In this document: one piece after another, positions 45,641 to 55,253 of the stretch
Layout: each line of letters starts with the position of its first letter
Position numbering within the stretch: position 1 is the stretch's first letter
Source of the DNA: Vicinamibacterales bacterium
GTDB lineage: Bacteria; Acidobacteriota; Vicinamibacteria; Vicinamibacterales; JAMQPK01
NCBI GenBank assembly: GCA_023717525.1
Contig: JAMQPK010000220.1
Location: 35,026-99,025, forward strand
DNA length: 64,000 nucleotides
Reading direction: 5' to 3'
Translations under genes and position numbers: made by a program
Notes under the pieces: generated by a model
Databases searched by the model: none
What the model was told of the DNA's origin: nothing
The model's input: only the letters and a program-made list of their open reading frames with translations

Positions 45641-48600
45641 GTGAATAAGGACCTGCCCGGCGTCGAACGCGACGTGACCCGCGAGGGCCGCGACCTATCC
45701 CGGTATCTCTACCGGCCGATCGTTCTTCAAGAGCCAGATCGTCTCGTCAGTCCTGCCTCCTGGCTGGAGCATGTCCCATTCGCGTTCTGGATGGTGGATG
45801 CGCTGCGTCCCGTCTCTTTTGTCGAGCTTGGCACGCACTCCGGCAACAGCTACTCCGCATTCGCCCAGGCTGTGAGCACCCTGGGGCTTCCGACGGCTTG
45901 TTATGCGGTCGATACGTGGAAAGGCGATCCGCACAGCGGATCCTATAGCGAGGATGTTTTCAGCGAGTGGCGGGATTATCACGATCGTCACTTCTCGTCT
46001 TTTTCCACGCTGATCCGCACGACCTTTTCCGACGCCGTTCATCGGTTTGCAGACGGAAGCATCGACCTGCTGCACCTCGATGGGTACCACACCCTCCACG
46101 CTATTCAACAGGACATCCCGTTGTGGCTCCCGAAGATGAGCGATCGCGGCGTCCTGCTGCTGCACGACATCAACGTCCGCGAGGGAGACTTTGGCGCGTG
46201 GCAATTCTGGCGGCAGATCGAAAATACCTACCCGTCTTTTGCGTTTCTCCACGGCCACGGGCTCGGCATTCTTGGCGTCGGGCGGGATGTCCCGGAGGCC
46301 GTTCAGTGGTTGCTGAGTCGCGCGCGAGTGTCGCCCGATGAACTTAGTGAGATCCGGCTCTATTTCTCGCGGCTTGGCCGCCGCCTGAGCCTTCAGCACG
46401 AATGTGGGCGCTACGAGAAGGAGACACAGAAGCTGCGGTCGCGCTTACTGGCTCGCGGCGTCGCCATGCCGGCGTTCGAGGCAGATCAGTCAGCCCAGCG
46501 AGTTCGAAGCGGTCACGAGCTGCTGGCGCTCGAGTCGGTCCTGAAGAATGCGTGCGAGGAGCGCGATCAAACGATTCGGGAGCTGGACGCTGAGGCCAGA
46601 GCGTTGGCAAGTCAGCTCGAGGCCGCACGGACACAACTACAGGACAACCGGTCGGCGTTCCAGCGCGGCGCAGCAAGTGTCTGGTCGCGTCTTCGCGCGG
46701 TTCGGCACTCGCGAATTGGGCATGCCGCCGGTGTTCTTCGGACGATACCCTCGATCGTAGCCATGACGATGGGGCGCGGCTGGCGCGCCGCACTGCCGGC
46801 AGTGCGACAGTTTGCGTACCATCCGAGAAGGCTTCAGGAAGCCTCGGTCGCGGCTCGCAGCGGTCTCTTCGATGAGGAGCACTACCTCGCGGAGAGCCCC
46901 GACCTCCGCAGCGCCAACGTTCACCCCTTGATCCACTACGTGCTCTGGGGCGTAACCGAAGGACGCCGCCCGAACCTTTTGTTCGATCCCTTGTACTACC
47001 TGGGACAGTACCCCGACGTTGCGCGGGCCGGCTACGAACCGCTCAGTCATTTCGCGCTGCGTGGGGGTGCCGAACAGAGGAACCCCGGTCCACACTTCGA
47101 AAGCAAGTACTACCTTGCAATGAATCCCGATGTCCGGAAGAGCGGTGAGAATCCTCTCCGGCACTTCTTGAAGCAGGGCTGGCAGGAGGGCCGAAGCCCG
47201 TCGCCGTCATTCGACTTTGCCGGATACGTCGCACGGTACGAGGATGTCCGGTCGTCGGGGCTCGACCCGCTCGCGCACTACCTGAACATCGGTCTCGGCG
47301 AGGGCAGGGACGCGCGACCCCTCACGGAGGCGTCGCTGCCGGCGCTGCCGCGCGTGCGCGTGGCCAGCCGGTCGATCTCCATCCGGCCTCGTGATCGGTC
47401 GCCGGAACCTCTCGTATTGTGCCTGACGCACGTCTGCCCGTGGCCGCCGTACGCGGGCAATTCTTACCGTATTTTCCGGATGCTTCAGTGGCTCCGCAAG
47501 AGCGGCTTTCGCGTCCTTCCAGTCATCGTGCCATTGGAGGGGGAAACTCCGGATGCGGAATCGATCCGCAGGGTCGAGGAGCTGTTTTCGAACGTGGTGG
47601 TCGTCGATCGGGGAGGGCAGGTTCGGTATGCGCTTTCCGGCCTGCCTGATGTGCTCGCGTCGCTGAACGGAGAGCACACCCCGCGCTACTCCACGTTGCT
47701 GGGCGAGGAAGCACGAATTACGCCGCGCGAGCGTGAATTGCTCACGATCGATCGAACCTATTGCCCCGATGCCGCAATCGCTGCCGTCCTCAGGCTGCAT
47801 TCGGTGCTGGGCCCCTACGTGTTCCTGGCGGAGTATGTCTGGATGACGCGAGTACTGCCGTTGATCGACGGCCGTGCCGTCAAGGTGATTGACACCCACG
47901 ACGTCTTTTCAACGAAGGCAGACAAGGTTCTTCGTTTTGGGATTCAGGACCTCTGGCTGAGCGAGCAGGAAGAGGCGAAGAGGCTCGTCCTGGCAGACCT
48001 GGTTGTTGCTATTCAGGAGGACGAGCATCGCCTTCTGCAGCAGCTCGTGCCCGAGCGGCCGGTTCTGACGGCGGGCATCGACTGCGATGTCGTGGGCGTT
48101 CCTCAGTTGCCCGAGGCGCGCCGTATCCTTTACGTTGCGTCCGGCAACCCCATGAATGCGCGCGGCCTGCGCGACTTCCTGCGCTTTGCGTGGCCCACGA
48201 TACTCGAACAGGTACCGGATGCTCAGTTGCTTGTCGCGGGCGCGGTATCTCGGACTCTGAAAGAGAAACTGCCTGGCGTCACGTCGCTTGGCATGGTGGA
48301 GGACCTCGACGAGCTTTACAAGAGCGTTCGCGTCGTGATCAATCCCGCACTGGCAGGCACAGGCGGGAAGATCAAGACGGTCGAAGCTCTGGGACACCTG
48401 CGGCCGATAGTCACGTTTCCAACAGGCGTCGAGGGTTTGCCTGGCGAGCTGAAGAAGCTCTGCGATGTCGTTCAGGATTGGTACGAGTTTGGTCCGCGCG
48501 TCATCCTTCGACTGTCGGATGAGTGTACGAGCGCGTTCTCGCCTCTCGAATGCGAGCGCATCAGGCGAGCCACATCGGCGCAGATGGTGTACGCTGACCT

Positions 48601-48676
48601 GTCGGCGCATTTTCTCGATCTCCTGCGTCAGCGCCACTGGGCTGCGAGCAGGAATATGCCGGCCGCCAGAACCTAG
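45641..48676 (+). CDS. Multidomain protein: N-terminal methyltransferase, coiled coil, 4 x 38-aa repeats, C-terminal glycosyltransferase
   Basis: VSFVELGTHSGNSYSAFAQAVSTLG...DLLHLDGYHTLHAIQQDIPLWLPKMSDRGVLLLHDINV; repeats FDPLYYLGQYPDVARAGYEPLSHFALRGG; LVLCLTHVCPWPPYAGNSYRIFRML and GT C-terminus. Confidence 0.82.
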   Translation: MNKDLPGVERDVTREGRDLSRYLYRPIVLQEPDRLVSPASWLEHVPFAFWMVDALRPVSFVELGTHSGNSYSAFAQAVSTLGLPTACYAVDTWKGDPHSGSYSEDVFSEWRDYHDRHFSSFSTLIRTTFSDAVHRFADGSIDLLHLDGYHTLHAIQQDIPLWLPKMSDRGVLLLHDINVREGDFGAWQFWRQIENTYPSFAFLHGHGLGILGVGRDVPEAVQWLLSRARVSPDELSEIRLYFSRLGRRLSLQHECGRYEKETQKLRSRLLARGVAMPAFEADQSAQRVRSGHELLALESVLKNACEERDQTIRELDAEARALASQLEAARTQLQDNRSAFQRGAASVWSRLRAVRHSRIGHAAGVLRTIPSIVAMTMGRGWRAALPAVRQFAYHPRRLQEASVAARSGLFDEEHYLAESPDLRSANVHPLIHYVLWGVTEGRRPNLLFDPLYYLGQYPDVARAGYEPLSHFALRGGAEQRNPGPHFESKYYLAMNPDVRKSGENPLRHFLKQGWQEGRSPSPSFDFAGYVARYEDVRSSGLDPLAHYLNIGLGEGRDARPLTEASLPALPRVRVASRSISIRPRDRSPEPLVLCLTHVCPWPPYAGNSYRIFRMLQWLRKSGFRVLPVIVPLEGETPDAESIRRVEELFSNVVVVDRGGQVRYALSGLPDVLASLNGEHTPRYSTLLGEEARITPRERELLTIDRTYCPDAAIAAVLRLHSVLGPYVFLAEYVWMTRVLPLIDGRAVKVIDTHDVFSTKADKVLRFGIQDLWLSEQEEAKRLVLADLVVAIQEDEHRLLQQLVPERPVLTAGIDCDVVGVPQLPEARRILYVASGNPMNARGLRDFLRFAWPTILEQVPDAQLLVAGAVSRTLKEKLPGVTSLGMVEDLDELYKSVRVVINPALAGTGGKIKTVEALGHLRPIVTFPTGVEGLPGELKKLCDVVQDWYEFGPRVILRLSDECTSAFSPLECERIRRATSAQMVYADLSAHFLDLLRQRHWAASRNMPAART
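46868..47323 (+). repeat. Four exact-length 38-aa (114-bp) coding repeats
   Basis: FDEEHYLAESPDL.. / FDPLYYLGQYPDV.. / FESKYYLAMNPDV.. / FDFAGYVARYEDV.., each 38 aa, consensus FDxxYYLxxxPDVrxxGxxPLxHYxxxGxxEGRxP. Confidence 0.9.
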
Positions 48677-50562
48677 TGGACGATCTCTTTAAGCAGCCGC
48701 TCGACGTCTTCATCGACCTCACCGCCGGTGAACTGTGCCCGCTTCCCGAGCGTTTCACGGTGCGCGCTCGCAGGGTCACATGCGTGACCCATCCCAACCA
48801 CCTGGCCACGCTTGCTCCGATGGTGGCGTCGCTCGGATGGACTCTGCTGGATCCGGAGTCGGCCGTTGCCGCCTGCACTGATGCGATGTCCCGAGCAGCC
48901 GCCGATCGCGCGCTGTTCCTGCTGCTGAGCGGGCCGGTCCTGGCTTCCGACGAAGCACTGTCGGCCATGCGTCACTGTCTCGATCTCGATCCGATGTTCG
49001 GGTGTGCTGCGGCGAGGATTCGCTGCGAGCGAGGGTGTTGTTTCCGAAGGCCTTCGCAGAATGGCCTTGCTGCCGGATACTGGATTCCGCGACGCGCATT
49101 GGCGGAAGTGCCCGAGATGGAAGTCGGTCTCGAGCTGTTCGACGCGAGTCTCCTGCTGCGGCCCGAGATCGTGGCAGAATTTGGTCCGCTTGATGGGCAG
49201 TTCTCCAGCCTGCCTGGTGCAGTGCTGAACTATCTGGGCCGCGCAAGGCGCGGCGGATATCGTACGGTTCTCGCGAACCGGGCCGTCATGGCCATCCGAG
49301 GTGTTCCTTGTAACGCGGGACAGCCCGATTTCCTCGCGGTCCCACCGAGCGACCAGGCGCTACTACGTCGTCTCGCGCCGGAACTGAGCAGGGGCGGACA
49401 AGAGTTTCGTGCTTCGTCGAGCGAACGGTTCGAGCAGCTGAATGCGCATATAGACCAGGCCGCCCGAGGGACTCGACGGCGATCGGTGCTGCTGGATATC
49501 CGCAATGTAACGGCTGTTCACAACGGCACGAGCCAAGCCGCCCTTGGTTGTGCCAACGCGCTTCACCGCCTGTCACCGCCCTGGGACGTCACCGTGCTGG
49601 CCCACCCATCAGCTATCCCATTTCACGACCTTCGAAAGTTGTGGAGAGGCTGGGAGCTGACGATGACCGTTCCACGCTCACCGTTCGCCGCGGCACTACG
49701 TCTATCCCAGCCGTGGCACATTCAGGAAATGATCGACCTCCACAATACAGCGCTTTTCAACCTCTACTTCATGCTCGACACGATCTCGTGGGACACCGTC
49801 TACCCATCGCCTCGGCACCTCGACGGCACCTGGAGCTTCCTTGCAGATCATGCGGATGGCTTTCTGTTCAATTCGGCCTTCACCGAGAATAGGTTTCTTG
49901 CGCGATTCCGCCGTGCGTCGGAAGTGCGACGGACCGTCTGTCACCATCCGTTCGACCCGGCCGAGTATCGAGATGTGCCGCCGGCGGATGCGGTCATTTC
50001 TGAGGACATTCTTGTCGTCGGCAACAACCTCGACCACAAGGATGCCGTCCGGACGATCGAGCTTCTCTCGGCGGCATTTCCCTTCCGCCCCCTGGTCTCG
50101 CTCGGACCGAAGCTGACAGGCGGACCCTACCTGCGGGTCTACGAGTCCGGCAGTGTGTCCGATCACGAAGTGAATCGCCTCTACGCCGAGGCGAGGTTCA
50201 TCATCTTTCCATCCTTCTACGAGGGTTTTGGGTTCCCGGTGGTGACGGCCCTTGCCCATGGAAAGACGATTCTTGCGAGAAAGTCCGATCTGCTGGATGA
50301 GATCGCGGCGCGCTGTTCAACCGGGCGGTTAATCGCGTTCAAACGGCGCGACGACCTCGTGGATATTGTCGGGCGTCTACTTCACGATGAAGTCGTCCAG
50401 GAAGAGCCGCTGGGTACTGTAGTCTCCGACGTGACACGACGCTGGTCCGATGTGGCCGGCGACATTGTGAGGTTCGTCGACGATGTCTCCGGGCAGCCCG
50501 ACCATTCGCGGTGGGTGAAGCGGGCACATGCGATCAATCAGCTTCTCGCGTTCAGTAATTGA
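48676..50562 (+). CDS. GT4/GT1-type glycosyltransferase
   Basis: RRSVLLDIRNVTAVHNGTSQAALGCANALHRL...RFIIFPSFYEGFGFPVVTALAHGKTILARKSDLLDEIA; GTG start overlaps upstream stop. Confidence 0.82.
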   Translation: MDDLFKQPLDVFIDLTAGELCPLPERFTVRARRVTCVTHPNHLATLAPMVASLGWTLLDPESAVAACTDAMSRAAADRALFLLLSGPVLASDEALSAMRHCLDLDPMFGCAAARIRCERGCCFRRPSQNGLAAGYWIPRRALAEVPEMEVGLELFDASLLLRPEIVAEFGPLDGQFSSLPGAVLNYLGRARRGGYRTVLANRAVMAIRGVPCNAGQPDFLAVPPSDQALLRRLAPELSRGGQEFRASSSERFEQLNAHIDQAARGTRRRSVLLDIRNVTAVHNGTSQAALGCANALHRLSPPWDVTVLAHPSAIPFHDLRKLWRGWELTMTVPRSPFAAALRLSQPWHIQEMIDLHNTALFNLYFMLDTISWDTVYPSPRHLDGTWSFLADHADGFLFNSAFTENRFLARFRRASEVRRTVCHHPFDPAEYRDVPPADAVISEDILVVGNNLDHKDAVRTIELLSAAFPFRPLVSLGPKLTGGPYLRVYESGSVSDHEVNRLYAEARFIIFPSFYEGFGFPVVTALAHGKTILARKSDLLDEIAARCSTGRLIAFKRRDDLVDIVGRLLHDEVVQEEPLGTVVSDVTRRWSDVAGDIVRFVDDVSGQPDHSRWVKRAHAINQLLAFSN

Positions 50563-51803
50563 TCACGGTGCCTGAAAAACTCGCGATTCTTGTTTTTGGC
50601 ATGGGCAGATCCGGAACGTCTGCCCTCGCGCGCGTGTTGTCGCTGTGCGGTGGGTCGCTGCCTGGGCAGTTGATGCCTGCCAATGAAGGGAATCCAGCGG
50701 GCTACTGGGAGCCTCTCGAGGCCTTTCACCTGAACGAGGACTTTCTGTTTCGCCACGGGTCGAGTTGGTACGATCCCACCCTGCGTCTTCAGGGCGAAGT
50801 GACTCTCGAGGATGGCGACGCGGAAACCTACGTTCAGAAGATTCGCGCGTTTCTCGATGCGTGCCCGAGCACTCAGCCTCTCATCTTGAAGGAACCCCGG
50901 ATCGCCGCGCTGTCGCCCTTCTGGTTTGAGGCGTGCCGGAGAGCAGGCTTCGCGCTCCGAATCGTCATAGCGGTCCGGGATCCAGAAGAGGTGGCTGCAT
51001 CCCTGGCGACACGAGATCGCGCGTCGCTCGAACTGTCGCACGCGTTATGGCTCAAGTACAACCTGTTGGCCGAGCGCCACTCGCGACACTTGCCGCGTGT
51101 GTTTGTCGAGTATGCGAAGCTGCTGAGCGATTGGCGAACAGAAATCGATCGAATCTCCGAGGGCCTGGCGATTGCGCTCGTCAATCGCGATGAGGGCGCC
51201 ATCGACGCCTTCCTCAACCCCGAGCTCCGGCGTGAAAGACGAAGCGGTCCACCGCGTGAGTCATTCGGCCAGCCATGGGTCGGCCGGGTTTTCGCCGCCT
51301 TTTCTTCCGCTTCGAGGGGCGCGACTCTCGATCTTCAGATGATGGACGAGACGTTCGACGCCTATTGCGCGTGTGAACGAACGTTTAGAGTTGCCTCTAC
51401 GGAGTTCCGGAGTCGAGTCGGCGGAGATCCGTGGGCGTCAGATTTCGCGACCTGCCTTGCCCAGGCCCAGGCGCACTGCGCTGTCGACATCTCGAGTCAC
51501 CTTGGCAATCCGGTGGCGCTCGACGGGGCTACCTTCGATGCGATCCAGGCGGAGTTTGCCAGACAGCTGGACCAGGTGTCTGAAGTCCTGAGACGAGCGG
51601 CCGCACTCGAAGAAGCGCACGCCAGGGCGGAAAATGAGAACGCGCGTCTCGAATCGGAGATGGCGCGCTCGAAGGCGGAGGATAGCGCGCTCATCGCCGG
51701 CTTGCAGGAGCGGATCGATCTCTACGAGCGCAGCCGCTCGTGGCGACTCACGGCGCCACTGCGGGCGCTCCGGCAGTTCGGTCGCGCTTCGAATCCCCAG
51801 TAG
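50559..51803 (+). CDS. P-loop sulfotransferase-like protein with C-terminal coiled coil
   Basis: LAILVFGMGRSGTSALARVLSLCGGSLPGQLMPANEGNPAGYWEPLEAFHLNEDFL...PLILKEPRIAALSPFW; ends YERSRSWRLTAPLRALRQFGR. Confidence 0.78.
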   Translation: MITVPEKLAILVFGMGRSGTSALARVLSLCGGSLPGQLMPANEGNPAGYWEPLEAFHLNEDFLFRHGSSWYDPTLRLQGEVTLEDGDAETYVQKIRAFLDACPSTQPLILKEPRIAALSPFWFEACRRAGFALRIVIAVRDPEEVAASLATRDRASLELSHALWLKYNLLAERHSRHLPRVFVEYAKLLSDWRTEIDRISEGLAIALVNRDEGAIDAFLNPELRRERRSGPPRESFGQPWVGRVFAAFSSASRGATLDLQMMDETFDAYCACERTFRVASTEFRSRVGGDPWASDFATCLAQAQAHCAVDISSHLGNPVALDGATFDAIQAEFARQLDQVSEVLRRAAALEEAHARAENENARLESEMARSKAEDSALIAGLQERIDLYERSRSWRLTAPLRALRQFGRASNPQ

Positions 51804-52696
51804 CCTCTGGCTTACAATACGGCGTTCTGGTCTCCGCTCTCATCGTCAATTTCCGCGCGTACGGCGAGCTGACGTCCTGTCTGCACGCGCTGAAGGACAA
51901 CGTTGAAAGAGATCTCGAGGTTATTGTCGTTGACCACGCAACTGTGGCCGAGGCAGCAGCGGGTCTGGTCGAGCAATTTCCGTGGGTGAAGCTGATCGGG
52001 ATTGATACAAACCCCGGATTCGGTGCGGGCGTCAATCGCGCCGCACGCCTCGCGCTCGGGAAGTACTTCCTCCTCTTGAACCCCGATGCTGTCCTGCACG
52101 GGAGCGCCGCCCAGCAGCTCGCCGAATGGCTCGATCATCACCCGAACGTCGGCGCCGTTGGACCGCTGGTGATGAACGCCGACGGATCGGTTCAGGCGTC
52201 TGCCAGGTGGTTCCCCGGCTTCACCACGTTCTTCGCGGGACGGGCGAGCTGGCTGACGCGCGCGTGGCCACAGAACCCGTGGTCGCGGCGTAACCTCGTC
52301 GCGCCAGACAAGAGCGGAGCCCCGATCGACGTCGATTGGGTGTCCGGCGCGTGCATGATGATCCGCCGCGAGGCGTTCGAAGCGGTTGCTGGTTTCGACG
52401 AGCGTTTTTTTCTGTACTGGGAAGATGCCGATTTCTGCTTCAGGCTCAAGCGGGCAGGCTGGTCGGTCGTTTACCACCCGGGCGAACGCGTCACTCACTT
52501 GACTGGCCGCAGCAGCGCGCGGGCGCACCGTCAATCGCTCGTCGCGTTTCATCGCAGCGCCTACCGGTACTTCCGGAAGAACGGCGGCCGGTTCGCTCAG
52601 GTTGCCTCGCCGCTGGTCTTCGTCGCGCTCTACGGGCGACTGGCTCTTAAACTCGCATCGATCGAGCTCCGGAGGGCGTCGGAGTCGAAGCCGTAG
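51740..52696 (+). CDS. GT2 glycosyltransferase
   Basis: SALIVNFRAYGELTSCLHALKDNVERDLEVIVVDHATVAEA...GIDTNPGFGAGVNRAARLALGKYFLLLNPDAVL; FLYWEDADFCFRLKRAGW. True start probably near 51830. Confidence 0.88.
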   Translation: MATHGATAGAPAVRSRFESPVASGLQYGVLVSALIVNFRAYGELTSCLHALKDNVERDLEVIVVDHATVAEAAAGLVEQFPWVKLIGIDTNPGFGAGVNRAARLALGKYFLLLNPDAVLHGSAAQQLAEWLDHHPNVGAVGPLVMNADGSVQASARWFPGFTTFFAGRASWLTRAWPQNPWSRRNLVAPDKSGAPIDVDWVSGACMMIRREAFEAVAGFDERFFLYWEDADFCFRLKRAGWSVVYHPGERVTHLTGRSSARAHRQSLVAFHRSAYRYFRKNGGRFAQVASPLVFVALYGRLALKLASIELRRASESKP

Positions 52697-52721
52697 TCCA
52701 TGGTAGGATTCGGCCAAGATC

Positions 52722-53741
52722 ATGCCTTTTGGCGACATCGCGGGCCACGCTCGGATTCGCGGTCTCCTCGCGCAGTCGATCGCCGCGGGGACGCTCCCAC
52801 CCAGCCTGATTTTCTCCGGCCCTGAAGGCGTTGGGAAGCGGATGGCCGCAATGGCTGTTGCCCAGATGCTCAATTGCACCGGAAACACTGCGACGGCCGG
52901 TGGTGCGCCGACAGATGCCTGTGGGAAGTGTCTGCCCTGCAAGCGGATCGCGCGCGATTCGTACGCCGATTTCTTGATGGTCGTTCCGGGAGACAACGGG
53001 TCGATCAAGATCGAACAGATCCGAGAAGTTATCGACCGCTCCATCTACCGGCCGTTCGAAGGCCGGCGCCGCGTCACGATCATCGACGATGCGGATGCGT
53101 TGATGGCGGCAGCACAAAATGCGCTCTTGAAAACCCTGGAAGAGCCGCCGTCCTCTTCTGTGTTCATCCTGGTGACCGCCCGTCCCGATATGCTGTTGCC
53201 AACAGTCAGGTCGAGGTGCTCCCAAATCCGCTTCGGCCGATTGAGCCCAACCGATGTGGCGAGTGTTCTGGAGCGCGAGTACAAGTACGCGACGCGAGAC
53301 GCACTGGCGGTTGCGGCGGCTTCTGACGGCAGCGTTGGCCGGGCGCTGAAGGCGCAGGCCGATGAGTTCTCCGACGCGCGTGGCGATGCGGAAGAGCTGC
53401 TTCAGTCTGCGCGGACCCGAAGCGATGCGCGCGCGAGGGTTGAACGCGCGAAGGATCTGGTGAAGGGTGGGGGAGGGCCAGCGGCGTCCGAGCGCGACTA
53501 TCTGGGTTTGCGGCTGCAGGCGCTGTCGTCCCTGGCACGCGATCTAGGTGTCCTTGGGAGCGGTGCGCGCGTGGAGCTGCTCGCGAACAGGGATCTCCGC
53601 GACGATCTCGCCGCGCTGGCGAAGTCGTTCGACAGCGAGCGCGCCATTCGATTGTTTTCTTCCGTTTTCCGTGCACAGAGTGCGCTCGACCGGAACGTGA
53701 GCCCGAAAGTCGTCGCCGATTGGCTGGCCCTCCAGGTGTGA
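52722..53741 (+). CDS. holB: DNA polymerase III subunit delta-prime
   Basis: MPFGDIAGHARIRGLLAQSIAAGTLPPSLIFSGPEGVGKRMAAMAVAQML...CGKCLPCKRI...TIIDDADALMAAAQNALLKTLEEPPSSSVFILVT. Confidence 0.92.
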   Translation: MPFGDIAGHARIRGLLAQSIAAGTLPPSLIFSGPEGVGKRMAAMAVAQMLNCTGNTATAGGAPTDACGKCLPCKRIARDSYADFLMVVPGDNGSIKIEQIREVIDRSIYRPFEGRRRVTIIDDADALMAAAQNALLKTLEEPPSSSVFILVTARPDMLLPTVRSRCSQIRFGRLSPTDVASVLEREYKYATRDALAVAAASDGSVGRALKAQADEFSDARGDAEELLQSARTRSDARARVERAKDLVKGGGGPAASERDYLGLRLQALSSLARDLGVLGSGARVELLANRDLRDDLAALAKSFDSERAIRLFSSVFRAQSALDRNVSPKVVADWLALQV

Positions 53742-54517
53742 TGCGCGAGACTGTCCGCTACGTGTCCGTCAAATTCGCCCCGATGGGTCGCGCGCAGACG
53801 TTTCTGCTCGGCGAGCTGAATGCCGCCCCCGCACCTGTCACGGGCGATCGCGTCGTGGTACAGACCGAGAGCGGGCCGGCCGTTGGCGCCGTCGTCCCCA
53901 CGATCCAGGGCGTTGCGGAGCGCCACAAGTTATCCCAGGATTCCACACACAGGGTCGTCCGCAAGGCGTCAGCTGACGATATCGTGGTGAAGCTGAAGCG
54001 CCAGCAGAAAGAGCAGGAGGCGCATCGGCTCGCTCTGCTGAAGATCCGCGAACGTGGACTCGAGATGAAGCTGACGCGCGTTGAGCTCCTTTTCGACGGC
54101 TCGCGGATGATCTTCTACTTCACGTCCGAAGGCCGGGTCGATTTCCGGGAACTCGTGCGCGAGCTGGCGTCGGAATTCCACACGAGAATCGAAATGCGCC
54201 AGATCGGCGCTCGCGACGAGGCCAAGATGCTGGGCGGGTATGGATCGTGCGGCCGGCCACTGTGCTGCACAACCTGGCTGAATTCTTTCGAGCCGGTTTC
54301 GATCAAGATGGCGAAGCAGCAGGATCTCAGCCTGAACCCTTCGCGGCTCTCCGGGCTCTGCGGCCGGCTCAAGTGTTGTCTCCGGTACGAGCTCCCGAAC
54401 GCGAAGGGCGTACGCGGCGGCGGCTGCGGTGATGAGGGCGGGTGCAGCAACCCGACCGGCTGTGGCACGGGGTCGTGCGGGTCCGGCGGTTGCGGAACAT
54501 GCGCTCACGGCGGCTAG
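53741..54517 (+). CDS. PSP1 domain / RicT (YaaT)-like protein
   Basis: RYVSVKFAPMGRAQTFLLGE...MIFYFTSEGRVDFRELVRELASEFHTRIEMRQIGARDEAKMLGGYGSCGRPLCCTTWLNSFEPVSIKMAKQQDLSLNPSRLSGLCGRLKCCLRYE. Confidence 0.92.
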   Translation: MRETVRYVSVKFAPMGRAQTFLLGELNAAPAPVTGDRVVVQTESGPAVGAVVPTIQGVAERHKLSQDSTHRVVRKASADDIVVKLKRQQKEQEAHRLALLKIRERGLEMKLTRVELLFDGSRMIFYFTSEGRVDFRELVRELASEFHTRIEMRQIGARDEAKMLGGYGSCGRPLCCTTWLNSFEPVSIKMAKQQDLSLNPSRLSGLCGRLKCCLRYELPNAKGVRGGGCGDEGGCSNPTGCGTGSCGSGGCGTCAHGG

Positions 54518-54521
54518 GCGG

Positions 54522-55253
54522 ATGGCCTACGCCGACATCACGATAGACGACCCGAATCCCGTCAAGCGCTGGATCCAGCGGCGGCGGTTTCGCGATGCGC
54601 TGAACGTGCTGCGCCAGGCCGATCCACGCGACTCTCCGGCGCTGCTCGATTTCGGAGGAGGCGATGGCGAGCTGCTTCGCCAGGCGCTGCAGATGTTTCC
54701 CGGATTGCGCGCCTGTTTCTACGAGCCGACCCCCTCCCTGTTCGGTGAAGCCCAGGCCAAGCTGGCGCCGTGGCCGGACATCCAGATGGCTTCCGACACC
54801 GCGGGCATTGGAACCCGGCGTTTCGATTTCGTCTTCTGCCTCGAGGTCTTCGAGCACCTGTCCCAGCGGGCGACGCAGGACGCTATCGTGTCCATCCATG
54901 GATTTCTGAAACCGCAGGGGCTTGCCGTGATTGGTGTTCCGCACGAAATATTCGTGCCTGCCCTGGTGAAGGGTCTCTTCCGCATGACCCGGCGGTACGG
55001 CGCCTTCGACGCCCGCCCCGGCAATATCCTGCGCGCGACGGTCGGCTATCCTCCAGCCGATCGGCCCCTCCACGACATTTGCCCGGGCTTCAGTTATCAC
55101 CACGACCATCTCGGCTTCGACTATCGAAGCCTCGAGTGGCGATTGCGCGAGAAATTTTCGGTCGAGTCGCGGCGGTTCAGCCCAGCGAGGGTTTTCGGCC
55201 CCGTGCTCAACTCGGAGGTGTACTACCTGCTGCGGCGCGCAGATTCCGCATGA
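54522..55253 (+). CDS. Class I SAM-dependent methyltransferase
   Basis: SPALLDFGGGDGELLRQALQMFPGLRACFYEPTPSLFGEAQAKL...RFDFVFCLEVFEHLSQRATQDAIVSIHGFLKPQGLAVIGVPHE. Confidence 0.9.
   Translation: MAYADITIDDPNPVKRWIQRRRFRDALNVLRQADPRDSPALLDFGGGDGELLRQALQMFPGLRACFYEPTPSLFGEAQAKLAPWPDIQMASDTAGIGTRRFDFVFCLEVFEHLSQRATQDAIVSIHGFLKPQGLAVIGVPHEIFVPALVKGLFRMTRRYGAFDARPGNILRATVGYPPADRPLHDICPGFSYHHDHLGFDYRSLEWRLREKFSVESRRFSPARVFGPVLNSEVYYLLRRADSA

Noticed and set aside
54770-55249. N-terminal extension of the O-antigen ligase ORF
   Set aside because: Overlaps the methyltransferase gene in another frame; Arg/Pro-rich; ATG at 55250 fits the start of the TM region.
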